Source of the DNA: Prevotella sp.
GTDB taxonomy: Bacteria; Bacillota_I; Bacilli_A; ML615J-28; CAG-313
Reading direction: 5' to 3'
Assembly (NCBI GenBank): GCA_023665755.1
Contig: JAMPDF010000008.1
Span: 1 to 56,368 of the forward strand
Length of the DNA: 56,368 nt
Shown here: positions 17,791 through 26,599 of the stretch, in pieces
Layout: each line of letters opens with the position of its first letter
Numbering within the stretch: the first letter of the stretch is position 1
Made by a program: the position numbers and the translations under genes
The notes under the pieces: generated by a model
What the model was told of the DNA's origin: nothing
What the model saw: only the letters and a program-made list of their open reading frames with translations
Databases searched by the model: none

Positions 17791-19584
17791 CTATTGAACA
17801 ACGATTGCATTTTTAGGGCAACCTTTTACGCAACTACCACATTTGATACATTTTGCAGGATCAATAAAGTGTTGTTGTCTAAGTTCTCCACTAATGGCAT
17901 CAGCAGGACAATTTCTCTTACATTTTGTACAACCAATACATTGATCGGTAACTACAAATGTAAGTAATGGTTTACATACACCAGCAGGACATTTCTTATC
18001 TACTACGTGTGCCACATATTCATCACGGAAATTGGCTAATGTAGAAAGTACTGGATTTGGTGCACTTTGTCCAAGACCACAAAGTGAGGCATCTTTAATC
18101 ATTAATGCAAGATTTTCAAGTGTAGTTAAATCTTCCATTGTACCTTCACCTTTGGTAATTTTCTTTAAAATTTCAAGCATTCTCTTTGTACCTTCACGAC
18201 ATGGTGTACATTTACCACAAGATTCATCAACTGTAAAATCTAAGAAGAAACGAGCAACGTCAACCATACAGTTATTTTCATCCATAACAATCATACCACC
18301 AGATCCCATCATAGATCCAAGAGCAATCAAATTATCATAATCAATTGGTGTATCTAAGTGTTTTGCAGTTAAGCATCCACCAGAAGGTCCACCTGTTTGA
18401 ACAGCTTTAAAAGCTTTACCATTAGGACAACCACCACCGATATCATAAATAACTTCTCTAAGAGTTGTTCCCATTGGAATTTCTACTAAACCTGTATTTT
18501 TAATTTTTCCACCAAGAGCAAATACTTTGGTTCCTTTTGATTTTTCAGTACCAATACTTGAGAACCATTCCCAACCATTTAGAATAATTACTGGAACATT
18601 CGCTAGAGTTTCAACGTTATTGATAATAGATGGTTTTCCCCATAATCCTTTTTGTGCAGGGAAAGGTGGCTTATTACGAGGCATACCACGTTCACCTTCG
18701 ATAGAAGCTATCAAAGCAGTTTCTTCACCACAAACAAAGGCACCAGCACCCAAACGAATATCAATATCAAAATCGAATCCACTACCAAAGATATCCTTGC
18801 CAAGCAATCCATATTCTCTAGCTTGCTCAATGGCATATTGTAATCTTTCTACTGCAACAGGATACTCAGCACGAATATATACATAACCCATTGTAGCACC
18901 AATTGCATATCCTGCAATTGCCATAGCTTCAATCACACTATGTGGATCTCCTTCTAAAACAGAACGATCCATAAATGCACCTGGGTCACCTTCATCAGCA
19001 TTACAAATAACATATTTTTGATCTGCTTGGTTTTTAGCACATAATTCCCATTTTAATCCAGTTGGGAATCCTCCACCTCCACGACCACGAAGACCTGCTT
19101 TTTTCATAATATCAATTACTTGTTCAGGAGTATATTCAGTTAAACATTTTCCAAGTGCTTGATATGCATTTCTACCAATAGCTTCGTTAATATCAAATGG
19201 ATTAATCATACCACAATTACGAAGGGCAATACGGAGTTGCTTGTTATAAAAACCAACTTCCCCAAAAGATTTTATTTTAGCAAGTTCTTCTTCTGTTGCT
19301 TCTTTATACGCTTTTGGTTCATAGATACGACCCTTCAGTAGGTGTTCTGAACAAATTTTAGCAACATCGTCTATAGTTACATGTGAATAAAATGTTTGAT
19401 CAGGATATACGATAACAATAGGTCCTTTTTCACAAAGTCCAAAACATCCTGTTTGAATGATTTGAATTTCGTTATCTAAACCCAATGCTTTTACATTTTC
19501 TTCAAATGCTTCTTTAATTTGTTTTGATTTTGATGATAGGCACCCAGTCCCACCACATACTAATACTTGTGCACGTACTAACAT
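17791..19584 (-). CDS. hndC: NADH-binding flavoprotein subunit of the hydrogenase (HndC/HydB, NuoF-like)
   Basis: 597 residues: thioredoxin-like [2Fe-2S] domain (Cys10, 15, 47, 51); NuoF core with the NADH/FMN glycine-rich GRGGGGFPTG at about 167-176 and NADEGDPGAFMDR at 195-207; SLBB; [4Fe-4S] ligands SCGKCTPC (456, 459, 462) and Cys502; and a C-terminal 2x[4Fe-4S] ferredoxin (Cys549-559 and 579-589). This is the FMN site where bifurcation between NAD(H) and ferredoxin takes place. Starts two codons behind AGAGGTATAGAG, 11 bases after hndB, and 12 bases before hndD. Confidence 0.95.
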   Translation of the reverse strand: MLVRAQVLVCGGTGCLSSKSKQIKEAFEENVKALGLDNEIQIIQTGCFGLCEKGPIVIVYPDQTFYSHVTIDDVAKICSEHLLKGRIYEPKAYKEATEEELAKIKSFGEVGFYNKQLRIALRNCGMINPFDINEAIGRNAYQALGKCLTEYTPEQVIDIMKKAGLRGRGGGGFPTGLKWELCAKNQADQKYVICNADEGDPGAFMDRSVLEGDPHSVIEAMAIAGYAIGATMGYVYIRAEYPVAVERLQYAIEQAREYGLLGKDIFGSGFDFDIDIRLGAGAFVCGEETALIASIEGERGMPRNKPPFPAQKGLWGKPSIINNVETLANVPVIILNGWEWFSSIGTEKSKGTKVFALGGKIKNTGLVEIPMGTTLREVIYDIGGGCPNGKAFKAVQTGGPSGGCLTAKHLDTPIDYDNLIALGSMMGSGGMIVMDENNCMVDVARFFLDFTVDESCGKCTPCREGTKRMLEILKKITKGEGTMEDLTTLENLALMIKDASLCGLGQSAPNPVLSTLANFRDEYVAHVVDKKCPAGVCKPLLTFVVTDQCIGCTKCKRNCPADAISGELRQQHFIDPAKCIKCGSCVKGCPKNAIVVQ

Positions 19585-19595
19585 TCTCTATACCT

Positions 19596-19970
19596 CTACT
19601 TTGCTGCTTTAATCACTTCTAATGTTTTTTCTGTTACAACATTTCCACCAATAATATGTTGTTCAATAATTGTTTCAACGTCTGCAACGTGTACTTCTGC
19701 GTAAGTTGTACGATTGCCTTGTGCATCAAAAACTTCTACAACTGGTTCTAATGCACATTCACCTAAACAACCTACTTGTGTAACAGTTACATTATCCAAA
19801 TTTTTTGCGGCAACTTGATCAACAAATGCAGCAAGTACGGGTCTTGCCCCAGCAGTAATTCCGCATGTAGCCATACCAACAACGACACGATAACCATCTT
19901 TAGCAGTACGTAGGTTAATTTTGCTAGCGGCTTCTTCTCTAATTTTCTTTAATTCTGCTAAACTTTTCAT
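19596..19970 (-). CDS. hndB: HndB-like [2Fe-2S] ferredoxin subunit
   Basis: 124 residues, thioredoxin-like ferredoxin domain preceded by a helical N-terminus (LAELKKIREEA). Visible cysteines are Cys36 in MATCGITAGAR, then Cys68 and Cys72 in VGCLGECALEP, so three rather than four ligands are evident. In Desulfovibrio the homologous HndB is the small subunit of NADP-reducing hydrogenase; here it would add an electron-transfer centre to HndA/C/D. Good AGGAGG before the ATG. Confidence 0.88.
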   Translation of the reverse strand: MKSLAELKKIREEAASKINLRTAKDGYRVVVGMATCGITAGARPVLAAFVDQVAAKNLDNVTVTQVGCLGECALEPVVEVFDAQGNRTTYAEVHVADVETIIEQHIIGGNVVTEKTLEVIKAAK

Positions 19971-20002
19971 AGTTCCTCCTCTATAAATCTCTATTTACCA
20001 AA

Positions 20003-20554
20003 TTATTCATTTTCTAATTCGCCCGCAAGACCTGCGGTTATATATTCTTTTATCCAACTCATAACAGATGGTTCTGTGAGTGGAATACCTTCTAATATTT
20101 CTTTGATTTGTTTGGTATCCATTTCAAATATAGGATGATTTTTTTCTTTGCATTTCATCTTAAAATGGACATCCACTTGATAAGGATTGATGACCAAAAC
20201 AAAAATGCTTTCCGCAATATCTCCTAAAGGAATGGCATCAATATGATTGGTGTACATCTTGGCATGAATACAAGTGCCTACACCAACTGTTGATTGGATG
20301 TGTACATATCCACCCGTTTGTTCACAAGTTTGTTTAAACAAAGGGATACCCAATCCTACTTTTCGCGTTGTTCGTGATGTAAAAAATGGATTAGTTACAC
20401 GTTCTAATACTTCTTGACTCATACCACAACCATCATCTTCAATCCAAATCTCAATATCATTTTCATTTTCTTCAATTGTAACTTGCACACAACTTGCACT
20501 TGCTTTAAATGCATTGCTAGCAACGTCTAATATATGCAGTGATAAATCAACCAT
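20003..20554 (-). CDS. GHKL-type ATP-binding protein of the hydrogenase operon
   Basis: 183 residues with a compact histidine-kinase-like ATPase domain: N-box DVASNAFKAS, G1 box IEDDGCGMS, TSRTTRKVGLGIPLFK as the ATP-lid region, then a C-terminal extension of about 75 residues (MDTKQIKEILEG). There is no dimerisation/His domain, so it is not a complete kinase. It overlaps the PHP gene by eight bases and is followed by hndB. Homologous genes accompany NAD-linked hydrogenases of other anaerobes; their job is not established. An ATP-gated partner or kinase of the neighbouring DRTGG/RsbW proteins is a guess. Confidence 0.8.
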   Translation of the reverse strand: MVDLSLHILDVASNAFKASASCVQVTIEENENDIEIWIEDDGCGMSQEVLERVTNPFFTSRTTRKVGLGIPLFKQTCEQTGGYVHIQSTVGVGTCIHAKMYTNHIDAIPLGDIAESIFVLVINPYQVDVHFKMKCKEKNHPIFEMDTKQIKEILEGIPLTEPSVMSWIKEYITAGLAGELENE

Positions 20555-21266
20555 GATTTTTCTTTCCTTTGATAGCTTTAAACAAACTTTCTATCGTTAA
20601 ATCTTCTAATTCTATCGTATGAATTGGTTCTGAAATATCGATAATTTGATGGGCATCGGAATTTCTTAATACCCTATATTCTAATGATTCAAGCTGACTT
20701 TCTAATAATTCAATATTGGTATTTGCATTTACTTCAATTGCATCAAAAATATCTTTATAAATTGTATGTAATTTTTCAAAAATGTCCGAATTATATTTTT
20801 CAATGTGCGCTAAAATCATAATACCTTGGTACTGATTCATCATATTACGCAATTGGAATAAACCAATATTAGATGATCCCATTAGACTCACTTGATACTG
20901 ATTCACAATATCGTCAAAAACATCGAATAAATGCTGTTCACCATAAATGACTTCATCATGCATCGTTTTGTGAAGATAAAATTCAATTTCTTTTTGAAAT
21001 TTTCTGGTTTCTTCAAAACTAGGAAATAAACAAACTACATGATATTTTTCTTTTACTTCTATTTCTGCACCTGGGACAACAAGCATTTCATAACTATCTT
21101 TTAATTCCTCAATGACGTCTAATTGTAAACAAGAGTTGTGATCTGTAATAGCAATAATATTTAACTCTTTTAACATAGCCATATTCAAGATATTGTTTGG
21201 ACTCATTAACACATCTGCACAAGGAGATAACGCCGTATGAATATGTAAATCATAAAAATATTTCAT
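20547..21266 (-). CDS. PHP-domain phosphoesterase-like protein
   Basis: 239 residues. PHP metal-site motifs are visible in order: DLHIHTALSPC (residues 6-16), AITDHNS, GAEIEVKEKYHV, LAHIEKYNSD and LRNSDAHQI. All usual His/Asp/Glu ligands are kept, so it should bind metals and act as a phosphoesterase; the substrate is unknown. It overlaps the preceding DRTGG gene by one base and the next gene by eight, so the cassette is tightly coupled. PHP genes are a known companion of the bifurcating hydrogenase operon. Confidence 0.85.
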   Translation of the reverse strand: MKYFYDLHIHTALSPCADVLMSPNNILNMAMLKELNIIAITDHNSCLQLDVIEELKDSYEMLVVPGAEIEVKEKYHVVCLFPSFEETRKFQKEIEFYLHKTMHDEVIYGEQHLFDVFDDIVNQYQVSLMGSSNIGLFQLRNMMNQYQGIMILAHIEKYNSDIFEKLHTIYKDIFDAIEVNANTNIELLESQLESLEYRVLRNSDAHQIIDISEPIHTIELEDLTIESLFKAIKGKKNHG

Positions 21267-21586
21267 TATGTGTAAATATGTCTGATAACCTCAACAACAT
21301 TATCGGTTGTTGTGATAATCATAATCCCTTCTTCTTCAGCTTTTTGAATCATTTCTTTTGTAGGTTGTACACCTTCTGCTAATACAATAACAGGCAAATC
21401 TAAAAGGCTCGCAACCGCTATTGTATTCATATTAGACATAATCGTTAAAAACATATTTTTTTCCTTGGCATGCCCCATAACATGACTTAATAAATCGCCC
21501 GCATAAATGCCATCAAATTCTATATCTTCTATTGGTGTAGTTACAATTGTTCCTTTTATTTTTTCTAAAATCTCGAAAACTTTCAT
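21266..21586 (-). CDS. DRTGG-domain regulatory protein (second copy)
   Basis: 106 residues forming a single DRTGG-like alpha/beta domain: MKVFEILEKIKG, YAGDLLSHVMGHAKEKN, IAVASLLDLPVIVLAEGV and an IIITTTDNVVEVIRHI end. The ATG at 21586 has AGGAG upstream and is preferred over a GTG two codons earlier. DRTGG domains are accessory ligand-sensing domains seen in phosphotransacetylases and CBS proteins. Similar in length and order to the other DRTGG gene in the operon. Confidence 0.78.
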   Translation of the reverse strand: MKVFEILEKIKGTIVTTPIEDIEFDGIYAGDLLSHVMGHAKEKNMFLTIMSNMNTIAVASLLDLPVIVLAEGVQPTKEMIQKAEEEGIMIITTTDNVVEVIRHIYT

Positions 21587-21598
21587 AGGCACTCCTAT

Positions 21599-22018
21599 TT
21601 ACTTGCTATAAATAGTAATATCTAATGTTGTTCCTTTTGGTGAAGAACTAATATGAAACTCATCACTTGCATTTTTAATATTCATTAATCCCATTCCTGC
21701 ACCAAATCCATAATAAATCGCTTGATTGTTGGCTGTAGAAAATCCAGGTTGAAGCGCTTGTTCAATGTCTGTAATTCCAGGACCAGTATCTTGAAAACGA
21801 ACAAAAATCTTTTCATCATCAATTGCATATTTGCATACGCCCCCATAGGAATGAATGACGACATTAATTTCAGCCTCATATATAGCGATAGAAACTCTTT
21901 TGACAATCGGTTTTGCGATGCCTTCTTGAATGAGTGTTTTTTTTATAAAACTTGACACGTTACCAGCGTTTTCTAAATCCATTGCTTCAATCGCGAATTC
22001 ACCAGTTATTCTTCCCAT
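21599..22018 (-). CDS. RsbW-like ATP-binding (anti-sigma/serine kinase fold) protein
   Basis: 139 residues: N-box AIYEAEINVVIHSYGG, G1 FQDTGPGITD, GFGAGMGLMNIKNASD as G2 and C-terminal SSPKGTTLDITIY. This is the small GHKL ATPase fold of anti-sigma factor kinases such as RsbW and SpoIIAB. No STAS antagonist or sigma factor is nearby, so its partner may be one of the DRTGG proteins or the hydrogenase itself. Overlaps the DRTGG gene before it by one base (TAATG). Confidence 0.82.
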   Translation of the reverse strand: MGRITGEFAIEAMDLENAGNVSSFIKKTLIQEGIAKPIVKRVSIAIYEAEINVVIHSYGGVCKYAIDDEKIFVRFQDTGPGITDIEQALQPGFSTANNQAIYYGFGAGMGLMNIKNASDEFHISSSPKGTTLDITIYSK

Positions 22019-22392
22019 TATAAATCACTTAACCCCTTTATCCCTGCATGATGCAATTTTCCACAAGTAGAAAAAGAAACATCATTTGTACCTAAAACAA
22101 TAATACCTGAGGCATAAGCTTGTTCTAGAACTTGAGGAGAAGGGATTTTTCCTCTTGTAATTAAGATAGCGGCAAAGTCAAGCATTTCTGCAGTCCGAAT
22201 ACTTTGCATAGTTACATTACCAGTAATCAAAATTCCTGCTTCACAAAATCCTTCTGGTGCTTCTCTTAACACCATCAAAGCATCGCTCATTAAATCGCCA
22301 CTAAATGCATATTTCAATTCAAAATTAGCAGGTTGTATAGAAGGGGTAAGTTCTTTTCCCTTAATGACTTCTATAATTTTTTGAACAGTCAT
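22018..22392 (-). CDS. DRTGG-domain regulatory protein (first copy)
   Basis: 124 residues: VQKIIEVIKGKEL, KYAFSGDLMSDALMVLREA, IRTAEMLDFAAILITRGKIPSPQ and IIVLGTNDVSFSTCGKLHHAG. It is a single domain of the DRTGG family, which is thought to bind small ligands. The ATG at 22392 is preferred, with a TTG four codons upstream as an alternative. It starts about 12 bases after hndA, and its stop overlaps the next ATG. Confidence 0.78.
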   Translation of the reverse strand: MTVQKIIEVIKGKELTPSIQPANFELKYAFSGDLMSDALMVLREAPEGFCEAGILITGNVTMQSIRTAEMLDFAAILITRGKIPSPQVLEQAYASGIIVLGTNDVSFSTCGKLHHAGIKGLSDL

Positions 22393-22404
22393 ACTATGTA
22401 CCAA

Positions 22405-22884
22405 TTATTGTAATTTATCGTATACTTCTTTTGCGGTTTTCACTGTTGCGGTACCATAAACGTCATCATCAACTGTAAATACTGGAGCAAGACCACATGC
22501 ACCAATACATCTAGTTTCAACTAATGTGAATTTACCATCTTCTGTTGTTTGATTTGAACCAATATTTAATAATTTTTTAAATTCATCAATAACCGTTTGT
22601 GAACCACGTACATAACAAGCCGTACCTAAGCATACGCCAATCACATGTTGTCCTTTAGGCTCAAGTGTAAAACGAGAATAAAAAGTTACCACACCATTAA
22701 TTTTGGCAATACTTTCTCCTAGTTCTTCTGAAATAATTTTTTGTACTTCTAAAGGAATGCAACCAAAGATAGTTTGTGCATCATGAAGTGTAGGCATAAG
22801 AGGACCTGGCTTTTGCTTGTGTTCAGCAATTTTTTGTTTTAATAATTGAATTTGTTCTTCTGACATTTGTAATTTAACTGACAT
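22405..22884 (-). CDS. hndA: NuoE-like [2Fe-2S] subunit of the hydrogenase (HndA)
   Basis: 159 residues, the normal NuoE size. The [2Fe-2S] ligands are Cys85 and Cys90 (VCLGTACYVRG) and Cys126 and Cys130 (RCIGACGLAP). The GVVTFYSRF motif typical of NuoE is at about 65-73. It shuttles electrons in the HndABCD / HydABC complex. The start at 22884 follows AGGAGG at eight bases; an in-frame ATG farther upstream at 22950 would lie across the -10 region of the operon promoter, so it is rejected. First gene of the nine-gene operon. Confidence 0.93.
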   Translation of the reverse strand: MSVKLQMSEEQIQLLKQKIAEHKQKPGPLMPTLHDAQTIFGCIPLEVQKIISEELGESIAKINGVVTFYSRFTLEPKGQHVIGVCLGTACYVRGSQTVIDEFKKLLNIGSNQTTEDGKFTLVETRCIGACGLAPVFTVDDDVYGTATVKTAKEVYDKLQ

Positions 22885-22912
22885 TTTTAACCTCCTAAAA
22901 ATCAACATATGT

Positions 22913-22941
22913 ATTGTACCATATTTGTGATTTTTTTTCAA
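22913..22941 (-). promoter_or_regulatory. Promoter of the hydrogenase operon
   Basis: On the minus strand TTGAAA (22936-22941) and TACAAT (22913-22918) with a 17-base spacer, about 30 bases before the hndA start. Confidence 0.7.
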
Positions 22942-22965
22942 ACATTTCAAACCGATTTTTTACAA

Positions 22966-22983
22966 TTTGGAAAATATTCACAC
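22966..22983. promoter_or_regulatory. Rex-like NADH-responsive operator candidate
   Basis: TTTGGAA-AATA-TTCACAC matches the Rex consensus TTGTGAA-N4-TTCACAA at 11 of 14 fixed positions. It is 25 bases upstream of the hydrogenase -35 box. Rex regulates redox and hydrogenase genes in many Firmicutes. Confidence 0.3.
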
Positions 22984-23074
22984 TATTTATGGAATTATCT
23001 TCAATTTTGCCTTACAAATTTTTCCTATATAGGAATCAATTATTTCCTATTTTTTATTTTTTTCTTTTCTTTAT

Positions 23075-23103
23075 TTTGCATTTTAAAATAAATTTGATAT
23101 AAT
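23075..23103 (+). promoter_or_regulatory. Promoter of the metallophosphoesterase gene
   Basis: TTTGCA (23075-23080), 17 bases, TATAAT (23098-23103), then AAAGGAG ahead of the ATG. Confidence 0.65.
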
Positions 23104-23127
23104 AAACGTGTAAAGGAGAATTAATAT

Positions 23128-25515
23128 ATGAATAAAATAAAGAAAATGCGTTTTGTATTTGTGGCTTTTTTGGCATTGTGCTTTTGTTTTTTTTCAACAA
23201 TGAGTATTAGTGGATGCAAAAAAAAGACTGAATGCGAAAAAAATGGACATCAATTTACTCAGGCAACATGCACTAGTCCTATGACTTGTACGGTATGTCA
23301 AACCACAATGGGTGTACCCTTAGGACATACATGGGTGCAAGCAGATTGTGAGCATGCTAAAACATGTAGTGTTTGTCAGACCACAGACGGAGAGCCTTAT
23401 GGACACATTTGGACAAAACCAACCCATGATGAACCTTCTACTTGCACCGTATGTTTAAAAACAAAGGGAGAAGTTTTACCCTATGCAGAATCTATATCAA
23501 TTGATGTCAAAGGTATGGAGCAAAAAGGTGAAAAGTATGAAATTTATATGGGGAAAACGGCTCAACTCAGTGCTCAAGTTTTACCAATAGATGCCCCTCA
23601 AGATGTCACTTGGCAAATTAAAACAACGGAAGTAGCTGATGCGACTATAGATGAAAATGGATTATTTACGGCTATTAATGCAGGAGTTGTTTATGTCAAT
23701 TGTTATTCTAAGGATTTAAATTATATTTATAGTTCTATTACTGTAACAATTCTTCATGAATTAATTGACTCAGAAATAAATGATGCCTTCTATATTATGA
23801 CTGGGTTTGGTAGCGATGCCTCAACAGATGTGGAAATCAACTATCATACACATAATTTACGTACATCCGTAGAATATACCTTAGCATCTGATGTGAATTT
23901 TGAAAATTACTCTGTTGCTACTCCTACAGGTTATTACTTTACAAATGGTATTGAAGAAGTGTTTATTCCTTTTGAACCACGAAATGTTATGCGAGTTTCT
24001 TTGACAGGACTTACCCCAGATACTGATTATATTTACCGAATTAATAAAGGTGATAATACTTATACCGAAACTTATAGTTTTAAAACAGCTAAAAATGATG
24101 GATCAAAAATATCCTTTATGGGATTTGCCGATGTACACTACTGGGCCAAACTAAATGAAGAAACTGGAAAATATGAATCTCATGGATCTGAAATAAGCGA
24201 ACAAATATTAGCAAAAGCTCTTGAAATCAATCCTGAAATTGGCTTTATTGTTACCGCAGGAGATATGGTCGATCAAGGTGGCTTTGCTCCTTGTTGGGAT
24301 GTATTCTTTGAACAATCCACAAGTTTAAAATATTTACCTCGTGAAGGTGTTGCAGGTAACCATGAATACTATTACAATAATACAGCACAAACAGACTATA
24401 AATACCAAAAAGCCCATTATGCGGGTGCTTATAATGGACCATCTAGTCATATTGGCGATAGTTACTATTTTGTATATAATGGTTTATTATTTATTGTATA
24501 TGATAATGAGAAAGCTGTAGATAAAAATATTCAGTTAGCATGGCTTGAGGATACACTTCAACATGTGGAAGCCGAATACACTATCGTTATGATGCATTCA
24601 CCTGTTTATTATCCTGCAAGTGGACCTAACGCAAAAGATAGAGATGAAGAAATGATGGCGATTTTTGAGAAATATTGTGTTGATCTCGTTATAGCAGGAC
24701 ATTATCATGGTGATAATTATAGCGAAAACTACTATGAAGGAACAACCTCTACTGACCCAGGACTTGGTGTCAATTATATTACCATGTCTTTTGGTGGAGT
24801 AAAAAGTGCTAGCGAGTCTAACCGTCCATCGGGATATATCTATGAAATCGAGAATGGCAAATTCACTATTACTCGAATTAATGATCTAGGACAAATTATC
24901 AGCACACGTACGTTTGAGACCAAAAAACATAAAGAAGTTATTGTTGAAAGCAAAGACAATTTAATTGCATCAGTAGAAGGAAACTATCAAGAAGAAAACA
25001 AAACTTATACTTTTGAATTTTCAAATCATTTCTATGGTAATGTATATTCTGCACAATTGGTAGAAACCCTTCACCATAATATGGATCAAACCATGTTCTT
25101 CCCTACTGCTTCTTATACATCTATGCAAATCACAGGAATCAAACCATGTTATGACTATCACTTTGTTCTAACATTGACATTCGTGGATGGTAGCACTGCA
25201 GTCATTGAAAAAGATTTATCACTTGCCCCAGAAATCAATCTACAAGCAACCAATGTATCCTCAAATAGTATTACATTTACTTTTGATCCAGCACCAAGTA
25301 AATACGATTTTATTATTGAATCTTATACTATTTATATCAATGGTGTAGAGCAAACTAAATTTGATTATCTAGACAATAATTATTACCCTGTAACAACTTA
25401 TCAATTAAATAATATTAATCTTGAACCTAATCAAAATTATGAAATTACTTTCGTTGCATCTAATGGTTATGAATCAATGTATAGTAAAACAATCCTAGTC
25501 TCTTACACTGACTGA
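23128..25515 (+). CDS. Secreted purple-acid-phosphatase-like metallophosphoesterase lipoprotein
   Basis: 795 residues. Lipoprotein signal with lipobox SISGC (Cys30). Residues 36-115 hold three Cys-rich repeats of about 27 residues with the pattern TCTVCQTT-x-G-x3-GH. A Big_2 (Ig-like) domain follows (about 120-210), then an FN3-like N-terminal phosphatase domain (215-320). The calcineurin-type catalytic core has FADVHYW (Asp335, His337), AGDMVDQGG (Asp379), AGNHEYYY (Asn411, His412), MMHSPVYYP (His490) and AGHYHGDNY (His525, His527): all metal ligands are present. C-terminal FN3-type domains end the protein. It probably hydrolyses phosphoesters at the cell surface. Monocistronic, with its own terminator. 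Confidence 0.9.
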   Translation: MNKIKKMRFVFVAFLALCFCFFSTMSISGCKKKTECEKNGHQFTQATCTSPMTCTVCQTTMGVPLGHTWVQADCEHAKTCSVCQTTDGEPYGHIWTKPTHDEPSTCTVCLKTKGEVLPYAESISIDVKGMEQKGEKYEIYMGKTAQLSAQVLPIDAPQDVTWQIKTTEVADATIDENGLFTAINAGVVYVNCYSKDLNYIYSSITVTILHELIDSEINDAFYIMTGFGSDASTDVEINYHTHNLRTSVEYTLASDVNFENYSVATPTGYYFTNGIEEVFIPFEPRNVMRVSLTGLTPDTDYIYRINKGDNTYTETYSFKTAKNDGSKISFMGFADVHYWAKLNEETGKYESHGSEISEQILAKALEINPEIGFIVTAGDMVDQGGFAPCWDVFFEQSTSLKYLPREGVAGNHEYYYNNTAQTDYKYQKAHYAGAYNGPSSHIGDSYYFVYNGLLFIVYDNEKAVDKNIQLAWLEDTLQHVEAEYTIVMMHSPVYYPASGPNAKDRDEEMMAIFEKYCVDLVIAGHYHGDNYSENYYEGTTSTDPGLGVNYITMSFGGVKSASESNRPSGYIYEIENGKFTITRINDLGQIISTRTFETKKHKEVIVESKDNLIASVEGNYQEENKTYTFEFSNHFYGNVYSAQLVETLHHNMDQTMFFPTASYTSMQITGIKPCYDYHFVLTLTFVDGSTAVIEKDLSLAPEINLQATNVSSNSITFTFDPAPSKYDFIIESYTIYINGVEQTKFDYLDNNYYPVTTYQLNNINLEPNQNYEITFVASNGYESMYSKTILVSYTD

Positions 25516-25536
25516 GTATAAATGCGATTCAAAACA

Positions 25537-25566
25537 AAATGGAGTGAATTGATATTCACTCCATTT
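25537..25566 (+). terminator. Terminator of the metallophosphoesterase gene
   Basis: 13-bp perfect stem around a TGAT loop, 20 bases past the stop codon. The T tail is short. Confidence 0.7.
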
Positions 25567-25934
25567 ACATTTAATTGTCAACAATCTCAATGGTTTAAAA
25601 GTCTATGCTCTTTCACTATCCATGGAAGGACGGACTTATTATATAAGATACTTCCTTATTTATCAAATCCTTTTCATTTCATTCAATCATTTATAGAGAG
25701 GGGAAATAATTCAACAAAACAAAAATAATCTACCCGAGTGAAATATTTCTTATATTGTTGACATCAAAATTGGATGTCCTCCTACTATAGTATACCTTAT
25801 TAAAAAGCAAAATGTGTCGAATTTTGAAAAAATGCAAAAGTTTTTTAAAATAAATGTAAATTATAGCAATTTCTTGTTTAAATAAGAAGAAAATACTCTG
25901 ATTTTGTTTCTAATTAAAATTGCCTTTTTTATAA
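25567..25934. other. Gene-free interval, mostly AT-rich
   Basis: Nothing recognisable. A plus-strand frame within it starts inside the terminator region and has no ribosome-binding site or family match. One minus-strand AGGAGG follows a TATACT but the ORF behind it stops after four codons. Confidence 0.4.
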
Positions 25935-25969
25935 AAAAATTGTTTGAGATATACTCTCAAACAATTTTT
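25935..25969 (-). terminator. rpsD terminator
   Basis: 15-bp perfect stem with a five-base loop and a U-rich tail on the minus strand, just after the rpsD stop codon. Confidence 0.85.
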
Positions 25970-25999
25970 ATTTCTAGGATTAAATCAAATTCAAAGTAA

Positions 26000-26599
26000 T
26001 TATCTGTTGTAGAATTCAACAATTAGATTCTCATGAATTTCAGGTAAGATTTCTCCACGTTCTGGAAAACGAACATATGTACCTACACCTTTTGTATCAT
26101 CAAAACTAACAAATCCTAAACGTGTTACTGTATTTTCTAATGCTTCTTTTACAATGGTTAAATTCTTAGAAGCTTCCTTCATTTCAATAGTTTGTCCTGG
26201 TTTTACTGTGTATGAAGGAATATCTACCTTCTTTCCATCAACTAATACATGTCCATGGTTTACAAGTTGTCTTGCTTGACGACGTGTAGTAGCAAATCCT
26301 AAACGATATACAAGGTTATCTAATCTTGATTCTAATAAGAATAAGAAATTTTCACCATGTTTACCTTCCATTTTTTCAGCCTTATTAAATAAATTTCTGA
26401 ATTGTTTTTCACTCATACCATAAGTAAAACGTACTTTTTGTTTTTCTTGTAATTGAAGACCATATTCAGAAAGTTTTGTTCTTCTTTGTCCATGTTGTCC
26501 TGGAGCATAATTTCTCTTTTGTAATTCTTTACCATTTTCTAAAATAGAAAATTTCAATCTTCTAGATTGTTTCCAACTTGGGCCTGTATAACGTGCCAT
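26000..26599 (-). CDS. rpsD: 30S ribosomal protein S4
   Basis: 199 residues, full length. MARYTGPSWKQSRRLKFS opening, then the S4 RNA-binding domain with RLDNLVYRLGFATTRRQARQLVNHGHV. No zinc-binding Cys cluster is present in the N-terminus (C- form). S4 binds 16S rRNA early in 30S assembly and in Bacillus represses its own mRNA through a leader structure. The gene is transcribed alone with a 180-base leader. Confidence 0.98.
   Translation of the reverse strand: MARYTGPSWKQSRRLKFSILENGKELQKRNYAPGQHGQRRTKLSEYGLQLQEKQKVRFTYGMSEKQFRNLFNKAEKMEGKHGENFLFLLESRLDNLVYRLGFATTRRQARQLVNHGHVLVDGKKVDIPSYTVKPGQTIEMKEASKNLTIVKEALENTVTRLGFVSFDDTKGVGTYVRFPERGEILPEIHENLIVEFYNR

Noticed and set aside
25522..25728. 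Possible short plus-strand gene after the phosphatase gene
   Set aside because: The frame runs through the terminator hairpin, has no ribosome-binding site and encodes no recognisable protein.
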